A DNA stretch of 64,000 bases from the NCBI GenBank assembly GCA_022984795.1, contig JALIHJ010000005.1, positions 248,001 to 312,000 of the forward strand. Reading direction: 5' to 3'. A program made the position numbers and the translations under genes. Source of the stretch: Fabrea salina (Eukaryota; Ciliophora; Heterotrichea; Heterotrichida; Fabreidae). This document shows, in pieces, positions 58,254-64,000 of this stretch (position 1 is the stretch's first letter; every line of letters starts with the position of its first letter). Below the pieces are notes generated by a model. That model was not told where the DNA came from and made no database searches. It saw nothing but the letters and a program-made list of their open reading frames with translations.

Positions 58254-58625
58254 ATGGGCTGTGGAGTTTCAAGTAAGGACTCAGCAGTTCTGGACACCCA
58301 AGTGCAGAACCTCAACCAAAGAATACTAAGTGCAGACCAAAGAGTCACTAAAGTCGAAGGGTTGCTTGGTGACTCGCGACTTACCCAAAACTACTCTGAA
58401 GCAGCTAGGAAAATAGAGTCTGAACTCAGTAACAGACTTAATGACCTAGAAAACCTTATAGAAGAAACCAAACACCTTGAAGAAAGCCACGACTTCACTC
58501 CAAGCGAACCAGCTTTTGAAGACTCAGTTAGAAACTCACTCAAAGAAAAACACGGAGCTTCCATCTTAGAAGACCCCAGCATTAAGTACCTTTTGGAAAA
58601 GAATCGCCAAAAACTCAAAAACTAA
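58254..58625 (+). CDS. Small MGCG lipid-anchored coiled-coil protein
   Basis: 123 aa beginning MGCGVSSKDSAVLD: Gly2 and Cys3 form a myristoylation/palmitoylation site. Residues ~15-90 form an acidic coiled coil, and the tail has SIKYLLEKNRQKLKN. It is probably a peripheral membrane protein of unknown function; homology cannot be stated. It starts 14 nt after PRP17 and ends 5 nt before the next ATG. Confidence 0.6.
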   Translation: MGCGVSSKDSAVLDTQVQNLNQRILSADQRVTKVEGLLGDSRLTQNYSEAARKIESELSNRLNDLENLIEETKHLEESHDFTPSEPAFEDSVRNSLKEKHGASILEDPSIKYLLEKNRQKLKN

Positions 58626-58630
58626 TAAAA

Positions 58631-59620
58631 ATGCTAATTCACCACTCAAAACATTGGTTATCAGCTTACTCTATAAAAGGAGTCCCCCAACTTCTGGAGT
58701 GTTTAAAGTGTGTAGAAAGTATCCAGAAGCCCATTCGACTTGTAGACTACCACCTAGAAAGTGGAAGGTTTTCCCTGTTAGGAATCTCCAGGGCGCTCAG
58801 GGACTTCCGAGAACACTCTGACAGCGAAATAGAGGTGGTGAGACTGGACTACCCCATGAACAACTTTACCAACATGCTCAAAATCATGCACGACGACCCA
58901 GAGTCCTACTCCCACCTGCCTAAGATGTACACTCTGTTTTCTTCAGGAGACTACAGAAGGCAAATATTTGCCTGCGAAAGTGTCAGCATACAGTACGTGT
59001 CGCACTTACTGTCTGGAGTAGACGTAGCACAAGCTGCGTCAGACCACTTCTTCCCAAGCCTTTCCAAGGACCCAACTACTCTTAGCCAGAGAAAAACTGA
59101 AGCCAAAGAGGCCTTAGTGGATTTTCTGATGATGAAGCACAGAGAACTCATTCCTGGAGGGATGCTTTATTTCGACGTACTTGGCGAAGTGTCTCAAAAC
59201 AATGTTTTTGACTTAGTGAACGAAAGCGTAGTGGAAGCCTTGAACAAAGGCATTCTGCCTCAGGAATTCAAGCGCTTTGGCTACCGAACCCACTTCAGGA
59301 CCAAACAAGAAATAGACGAAACTCTCCAAGAAGTAAGTGACTTGTTCGAAGTTACTTCTTACAAAGAGTTCGAAGTGAAGATGCCTCACTTTGAAGAGTT
59401 CGAACAAAACAGGGACGCAGAGAACTACGCAGAAGGTTTAGTGTTGTTCTGGCTCAAAGCCCTGGAGTTCAGTGTGGGTTTCTTCTTCAGAGAAGAGTAC
59501 ACTCTAGAACAAAAAGGCACCATGGTCCAGGAAATCACCAAAATCATCCGCGAAAAGTGTAAAAAGAACCCTCCAGTAGCCAGCACTGGGTCCCACCACT
59601 TAACTTTACAGAAAAAATAA
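58631..59620 (+). CDS. SABATH-like carboxyl methyltransferase
   Basis: 329 aa. The pattern follows the SABATH (Methyltransf_7) family: N-terminal YSIKGVPQ, PIRLVDYHLESGRFSL at the SAM-binding loop, VVRLDYPMNNFTNM (compare ELPGNDFN), QIFACESVSIQYVSHLLSG (compare LFPSxSLHxxHSSxSLHWLS) and RELIPGGMLYFDVLG. Plant enzymes methylate carboxyl groups of salicylate, jasmonate and related acids using SAM. The aromatic W of SLHWLS is replaced, and the Gly-rich SAM loop is altered (YHLESGR), so substrate and activity are uncertain. It converges with GLTP, 3 nt between stops. Confidence 0.75.
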   Translation: MLIHHSKHWLSAYSIKGVPQLLECLKCVESIQKPIRLVDYHLESGRFSLLGISRALRDFREHSDSEIEVVRLDYPMNNFTNMLKIMHDDPESYSHLPKMYTLFSSGDYRRQIFACESVSIQYVSHLLSGVDVAQAASDHFFPSLSKDPTTLSQRKTEAKEALVDFLMMKHRELIPGGMLYFDVLGEVSQNNVFDLVNESVVEALNKGILPQEFKRFGYRTHFRTKQEIDETLQEVSDLFEVTSYKEFEVKMPHFEEFEQNRDAENYAEGLVLFWLKALEFSVGFFFREEYTLEQKGTMVQEITKIIREKCKKNPPVASTGSHHLTLQKK

Positions 59621-59623
59621 TTA

Positions 59624-60241
59624 CTAAGGCAGCTCAGTTAAACCTTGCTCACTGTAAAACTCCCATAGCGTGTCCTTTATGGGACGGATTGCTTCTAGAA
59701 TGCTCCAGAGTTGCCTTGACTGGAGTTCGGGGTCTTCGTGAGAAAGTAGGTTCTTCAAGTAAACTTCTCGAGTAGGCAGAGTTTTTATCCCTAACTTAGC
59801 TGCTGTTCTAATCTTCCAACTGTGGTGAGGTGCCAGTGCTTGTTTGTAGGCTTCTCCACAGCACTTAGACATCTTCCAGTCCCTTCGGTTAACTAAGTTG
59901 CTCAGCAACATGCTGAGGAAGTCCAAGAACCACATCAGTCTTAGAACTGTGCGTGCAGTTGAAGGGTTCTGTTTGGAGCGCTCTTTGAGTTTTTCAGAGT
60001 TAAGTTCAAGCATAACCATTTCTTTGAGGTTGGCAGCACTTGTGTTTTCAAAGTTAGACAGAATAATGTTGGCTTTGGAGTGAATGTCAGAGAAAGCCAT
60101 CGACATTGCCCTTCCCAAGAAACTAAGTGAGTGGGTGATTTCTAGAATGGCCTGGCAAAACTGGCGGTGGTCAATGTCTGTCCCAGGGGTCTGAGCTTGC
60201 ATTAGGTGCTCAAGCAGTTTCTCAAGGTTGAACTCAGACAT
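59624..60241 (-). CDS. Glycolipid/ceramide-1-phosphate transfer protein (GLTP fold)
   Basis: 205 aa, entirely helical. Key residues of the GLTP fold can be placed: SDIHSKANI (Asp and Asn/Lys for headgroup binding), RTVLRLMWFLDFL (Trp), and AYKQALAPHHSWKIR (His), then PTREVYLKNL. Proteins of this fold carry glycolipids or ceramide-1-phosphate between membranes in the cytosol. ACD11/CPTP-type specificity is possible because the Trp is followed by FLDFL, but I would not fix it. It ends in TAG. Confidence 0.85.
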   Translation of the reverse strand: MSEFNLEKLLEHLMQAQTPGTDIDHRQFCQAILEITHSLSFLGRAMSMAFSDIHSKANIILSNFENTSAANLKEMVMLELNSEKLKERSKQNPSTARTVLRLMWFLDFLSMLLSNLVNRRDWKMSKCCGEAYKQALAPHHSWKIRTAAKLGIKTLPTREVYLKNLLSHEDPELQSRQLWSILEAIRPIKDTLWEFYSEQGLTELP

Positions 60242-60244
60242 TTA

Positions 60245-60634
60245 TTACTTTTTACTCCTAAAGTACTGTTCTATAGCGTTTTTCATCGAGTAGTTTGGAA
60301 TAAGGTCTTCCTTTGAAAGTTTTTTGCCAGTCAAAGGACACGAGTTGCTTTTTTCCAGCCAGTCCTCGATGCTTTTCCTCTCGTAGCAGTGTCCGTAAGG
60401 AGTAACTACTGGGTTCCTCATTACTTCTTGCGAAATCGGACACAGAAAGGCTTCTATTTCTGAGTCGGGGGTCTCAGTTGTCTGAGTAATGGGTTCTTTA
60501 CAAAGGGTTTCTTGTTGGAAGTACTTGATTATTTTGTTTCTGTTGAGGTACAGTGCACCTATTCCTACTAAGGCGCCCCCTAAAAAGTTCACTAAGGAAC
60601 CTAGTTCTGATTTCTTTTTACTTGACCTTTTCAT
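60245..60634 (-). CDS. Membrane-anchored U-box protein
   Basis: 129 aa. A short basic N-terminus is followed by one TM segment (LVNFLGGALVGIGALYLN, residues ~12-30) and a C-terminal U-box (FLCPISQEVMRNPVVTPYGHCYERKSIEDWL, residues ~63-127). The U-box uses no zinc and recruits E2 enzymes, so a small membrane-bound E3 ubiquitin ligase is likely. The start is followed upstream by a short 10-bp tandem repeat. Confidence 0.85.
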   Translation of the reverse strand: MKRSSKKKSELGSLVNFLGGALVGIGALYLNRNKIIKYFQQETLCKEPITQTTETPDSEIEAFLCPISQEVMRNPVVTPYGHCYERKSIEDWLEKSNSCPLTGKKLSKEDLIPNYSMKNAIEQYFRSKK

Positions 60635-60660
60635 TTATAGTTATTTATAGTTATTTACAG
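60634..60660. repeat. Short tandem repeat (TATAGTTATT, ~2.5 units)
   Basis: An AT-rich 10-bp unit repeated two and a half times between the U-box start and the stop of the 61-aa gene. It fills the whole spacer, so it is also the only possible upstream region of the U-box gene. Confidence 0.7.
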
Positions 60661-60661
60661 C

Positions 60662-60847
60662 TTAAGTAGACTGGGACCTAGACCTTTGTTGTTCAAGTTC
60701 ATCAAGCACTTCCTGTCTGACTCTGGCTTTGGAGAGTCTTTGTTGCCTTTGTTTGGGAAACTCTTGTTTGTGTTTATTTACAACTTTGCTAGCTTCGTCC
60801 ATGGAGCCTGCACTCCTTTTTCTGACGTTCCTTACTTGCTTTTCCAT
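60662..60847 (-). CDS. Small basic protein (61 aa)
   Basis: 61 aa, MEKQVRNVRKRSAGS..., very rich in Arg, Lys and Gln, helical in its second half, ending SRSQST. No domain is recognised; RNA or DNA contact is conceivable from the charge alone. It has its own ATG and stop within the normal spacing, but the short length leaves doubt. Confidence 0.45.
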   Translation of the reverse strand: MEKQVRNVRKRSAGSMDEASKVVNKHKQEFPKQRQQRLSKARVRQEVLDELEQQRSRSQST

Positions 60848-60861
60848 TTTATTGTTATACT

Positions 60862-60924
60862 TATTATTTGTGATGATGAGTTAATCAGACTCTGCTAGTG
60901 ATGAGTTACTCCACCTGACCATTT
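60862..60924 (+). ncRNA. Candidate C/D-box snoRNA 1
   Basis: In a 178-nt gap I see GTGATGA at 60870-60876 (C box), a second GTGATGA at 60898-60904 (C' box) and CTGA at 60915-60918 (D box), with a 10-nt putative guide before the D box. A second unit with the same spacing follows. No good terminal stem and no certain D' box are visible, so this is a candidate only. The boundaries are approximate. Confidence 0.4.
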
Positions 60925-60935
60925 AATGGCAATAA

Positions 60936-60994
60936 TTAACTGTGATGACTTTAATATACTCACACTCAGTGATGAAAACCTTGTCTGACCTAAG
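60936..60994 (+). ncRNA. Candidate C/D-box snoRNA 2
   Basis: GTGATGA at 60942-60948, GTGATGA at 60969-60975 and CTGA at 60985-60988. The distances (about 20 nt between C and C', 9 nt from C' to D) are almost those of the unit just upstream (21 and 10). Two such units in one gap that encodes no protein is the argument for an RNA gene pair; the terminal stem is weak. Confidence 0.4.
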
Positions 60995-61025
60995 ACCAAA
61001 GTAGTTGCTGTGGCTAAATCTACAG

Positions 61026-63420
61026 TTAATTAAATCTATGCTTAGTAGCGTACTCCATGCGTTTGGTTTCGTTGCCGATTTCCTTCCAGACTGCTTTGAG
61101 GGTTCTGGCAGCTTCTTTCCAGGCCTTTTTGATGTCGTCGTTGGCTCTCATGAGGATTTCGATGTCCTTGTCCTTCTTCTTGAGTTCTTTTTTGAGGCTG
61201 TTGACTTCTTCATTATTTACATTACTTTCGGAGCCAAAGGTTTTTTTCCACTCTGCAAAGGTGTTTTGTTTTTCGAACTGGAGTTTAGCTGCCAGTTCTT
61301 CCCTTTCTTTTTGGAGTTTGTTCAGGGCTTCTTCAGTCTGTCCTACCATTTGTTGGATTTTCCAGTCGTTTTCTTGTTTGAGTTTTTCCAGAACTTCTTT
61401 GTGCTGGTCTTTCAGGATCGAGATGGTGTAGTTTTTGTCTTTGATGATTTCTTGGATTCTTGAGTCTTTTTCTTTGAGTTTGAGTTTCAGGCCTTGGTTT
61501 TCGCACTTCAGACTCACGCATTCTTTTTCGAGGTCGTTGAACTTGACGTGGTAGTCTTCACTGGTTTCTCGGTTTCTTTTTCTGAGTTTGTTGAGTTCGG
61601 AGTTAGACAAGGACTCTTTTTGAGTGAGTGCTTTTATTTGGTCTTTCAAAAGTTTGGCTTCCAACTGGGTGTCTCGGTCCGAAAGGGCTTTGTCGTGGAG
61701 TTGGTTTTGCAAAGAAGCGCATTCTTCTCTGGAGTGGATGTACTTTTTGTATATGTCGTCTTTGTCTTGGTAGAGTTTTTTGATTTCAGTTAGTAGTTGT
61801 TCTTTGGAAGACTTTACTTCCTCAAGTTCGTAAACTACTTGTTGGTACTTGAAGCTTTGGTTTCTGGTGTCTGACAAGTCTTTAGACAAAGCTTCAATTT
61901 GGGAAGTCAGGGCTTGGTTCTTTTTGGAAAGGTCAGCAGATCTGTTTTGGGCTTCAATGAGTTTTTGCCTCATTTCTTCGTAGAGCATGGTGTTTCTTTC
62001 TTTGAGTTCTTCGTACTTTTCCTTTTTGTGTTGGAGTAGTTCTTGCAGTTGGTGTTTTTCTTTGAGAGTAGTTTCTAGTTGGTCCAGCGAGCTCGGAGTA
62101 GCCGGGCGCAGAGCCCGCATGCTGGACTTCCTAGACATTTCTTTTTGGATTTCTTCGTCAAATCCTTTGTTGCAGAAAAAGGAGTCTTCGCTGGTGTTGG
62201 GTGACTCATACCCCTTTTTATCAAGTTCGTTTTGGAAGTCCTGGATTCTGTTTTCGGAAAACTTGAGTTTTTCTTCGAGTTCAGCGTTGTTTTTCCCCAG
62301 TTTGCGCAGTTGTTTGTCTTTGTTTTCGATTTGGAAGTGCAGAGACCCTGACTTTTCTCTTTCCTTAGCCAGAGACTCTTTGGTTTGTTGGAGTTGTTGT
62401 CTCAACTTAACTACTTCTCCTAGTTCCAAACTTTGTTTGTGCACTTTTTCTTGCATCTGTTCGTTGTTTTTCTGCAGTTCCTGCATTTTCGCTTTCATGT
62501 TGCCCATCTGTTCTAGTCTCTTTTTGTACTGTTTGAGTGTCTTTTCGCTGGCGTAAAGGTTGTGCAGTTTGGAATTAGCTACGTCAAGTTCGTCCCTAAG
62601 ACTTGCTATTTCTGTTTCGTACTGCTTTTTGATTTCGTTGAAGTTGTTTTTGAGTTGGTCCAGTTGGAGTTCTTTTTGGGAAAGTTGGGTTTCGAGTTCT
62701 CTGGAAACTTCAGAAGGCTGCGTTTTAGGCGACCTGCGACTGAGTTCACTTTGCAAGTCAGTGTTTTGGAGTTTAAGTTCTTCTTTCTCGTTAACTAGTT
62801 TTTCTTTGACGTTTCCGATTGACTCCAGTTCGTGGGACATCTTTTGGATTTGGTAAGTGAGTCGGCGTTTTTCTTTGCGGAGCATCCTGACTTCCCTTTC
62901 AGGGAGTTCTGAGTCACTGTCGTTGAGGGGGTTTTCTTCGTCCTTGCCCAAAACTCTTTGGATGAAAAACATCAACTGGGTCTGGCACTCCACGTCCAAC
63001 TCCATGATTCTGTGCACATAGGTTTCTTTTTGGGGGCAGTTCACAACAGCGTACATAACCATTTCCAGCATGTGGAGAATATCTTCTTCGGAGTCGTTCC
63101 TAGCAATGTTCCCCAAACTCACGTGTTCGAACTTCTCACACGAGATTTCCAGTACTTCAGAGATGTAACTGTCCAAGCACTTTTTAAGCCGCCTTAGGTT
63201 CGCTAACTTCAAAGCCCAGTTTTCGTGAGCGTCGAAAGAAATGCAGTTAAAGTCGAAATCTTCAGGGGACCTATGTTAGTCCTTACACTTGAGACATTAG
63301 TTCGTAAAGCAAGACTCCATCTGACAGCTCTGATATTTGTGTGCACTTGGCAGAAAGTTGGTTATTATTCAGCTAAGTAACACTTACCCATGCTACAATG
63401 CTTTTTTCAAGTTTGTCCAT
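61026..63420 (-). CDS. HOOK: HOOK-family microtubule/dynein adaptor (two introns)
   Basis: 787 aa in three exons: 63420-63388, 63372-63287 and 63270-61026. The first intron (63373-63387) is 15 nt; the second (63271-63286) is 16 nt, the only one of that size here. Splicing yields MDKLEKSIVAWLNNNQ...LMSQVSPEDFDFN, the HOOK domain (calponin-homology-like, residues ~1-160; AHENWALKLANLRRLKKCL, DILHMLEMVMYAVVNC). Everything after ~190 is coiled coil. HOOK proteins link cargo to dynein-dynactin and act in endosome movement. Without the two small exons the first 50 residues would be missed. A one-base uncertainty in my count at 63361-63421 is possible. Confidence 0.88.
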
Positions 63421-63446
63421 TATAAGTTTAATTATGAAAGCTTTAG

Positions 63447-63968
63447 TTACAAGAGTGCTTTTTTTCCCTGGAAGACTGACTTTTTCTGAGTGAACACCTT
63501 TATTTGCTTAGGCAACTTTTCTTCAGGACTTTTGTTTCGGGAGTCAGTGTTGGTGCCGCTGTTTTTTATGTTGACTCTTTTGTAGTTGTTCTTCAGTTTG
63601 GACTTTAAGTTAAGAGCAGGGGGGCTGTTTTTGGACTCGTTCCTCGGTTCCAAGTTAGTAATGGTTTTTATTTTGGGGAAGTAGTAAGTAGACCATAAGT
63701 TCTGTCTAGATAAAAACTGTTGCGCCTTTTCTTCGAGAACCCTTTGGTCGTTCAAGCTTTTGCGTCTAGGAAAAATCGGATCGATGTTAACCACACTGAC
63801 TTTCTTCTGAGGGAGTCTTGGCTTAAAAGCTCTCAAAGACTTGGGTTTTCTAGGACTAGTTCTTAGTTTGGGGTTTTCTTGAAGTGCGTAGAGAACATTG
63901 GTTTCAGTGAAATGCTTCTTAAAAGGGGCAAACCTTGAAAACGAAGCAGTACTTGAAGCCCTACTCAT
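63447..63968 (-). CDS. Basic low-complexity protein (possibly 5' partial)
   Basis: At least 173 aa, MSRASSTASFSRFAPF..., rich in Lys, Arg, Ser and Pro and probably disordered. No domain is recognised. The frame is open from the Met at 63968 to the window edge (adding DFQKLSESNS), so the true start may lie beyond 64000. The stop lies about 27 nt from the HOOK start codon, in the same orientation. Microtubule- or nucleic-acid-binding proteins can look like this, but nothing specific supports it. Confidence 0.55.
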   Translation of the reverse strand: MSRASSTASFSRFAPFKKHFTETNVLYALQENPKLRTSPRKPKSLRAFKPRLPQKKVSVVNIDPIFPRRKSLNDQRVLEEKAQQFLSRQNLWSTYYFPKIKTITNLEPRNESKNSPPALNLKSKLKNNYKRVNIKNSGTNTDSRNKSPEEKLPKQIKVFTQKKSVFQGKKALL

Positions 63969-64000
63969 AGAGTTGCTTTCGCTGAGTTTTTGGAAGTCGT

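Noticed and set aside
60634-60660. Repeat as telomere or origin
   Set aside because: Only two and a half AT-rich units between two genes; ciliate telomeres are C/A-rich tandem arrays and none is present.

Overview
This window looks like a piece of a ciliate macronuclear chromosome, most likely from a heterotrich (the Stentor, Blepharisma, Fabrea group). Three features of the sequence support this. (1) Coding regions are interrupted by spliceosomal introns of exactly 15 nt, once 16 nt. I place fourteen of them (GTAA...TAG type), each joining two halves of a conserved protein. (2) Gene packing is extreme: no gap reaches 180 nt, most are 0-40 nt, and several neighbouring stops or starts overlap. 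(3) The content is that of a complex protist: HOOK, CEP41, SPATA17, tetraspanin, P4-ATPase, MORN and Kelch proteins, many kinases. TAA and TAG end nearly all genes and TGA ends one, so the code appears standard, as in Stentor and Fabrea rather than Blepharisma. The known streamlined macronuclear genome of Fabrea salina is the closest style match. That is inference, not identification.

Layout. 1-3033: two members of a protein kinase + RING/IBR-like zinc-module family; a third lies at 17002-18912. 3026-6339: a receptor-like Kelch / GCC2-GCC3 / multi-TM gene, with two more copies at 29868-33069 (badly broken) and 35754-39042. 6372-15713: two small proteins, DnaJ, a membrane RBR ligase, a coiled-coil protein, SPATA17, a DUF3228-like protein, a pseudokinase with a C2-like tail, Pet127 and a 140-aa orphan. 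15714-24886: MORN protein, the third kinase-zinc gene, a plant-type alpha-glucan water dikinase and two tandem secreted BPI/LBP-fold proteins. 24887-29843: ATG16L, mitochondrial processing peptidase alpha, TAF6 and CEP41. 33071-41250: FAIM-like adaptor, two tandem TMEM164-like genes, RING + DC1-like protein, tetraspanin. 41415-51088: SV2/SVOP-like transporter, a charged orphan that looks inserted between two convergent genes, P4-ATPase and ABCC transporter. 51109-64000: a cNMP-binding-like / nucleoside-phosphorylase-like / PPCS fusion, a pseudokinase-ENTH-like-TKL kinase fusion, PRP17, small lipid-anchored protein, SABATH methyltransferase, GLTP, U-box protein, a basic micro-protein, a possible pair of C/D snoRNAs, HOOK and a basic protein running towards the right edge.

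How the genes relate. Eukaryotic genes here do not form operons. Shared themes are membranes and traffic (flippase, ABCC, GLTP, TMEM164, HOOK, ATG16L, FAIM/NPF), cilia and cytoskeleton (CEP41, SPATA17, MORN, HOOK), ubiquitin (RBR, RING-DC1, U-box) and repeated invention of kinase fusions. Single-base frame breaks occur in five genes, mostly in or next to short homopolymers, including TAF6 and a tetraspanin. Assembly indels are the simplest explanation, but frameshifting or gene decay cannot be excluded from sequence alone.
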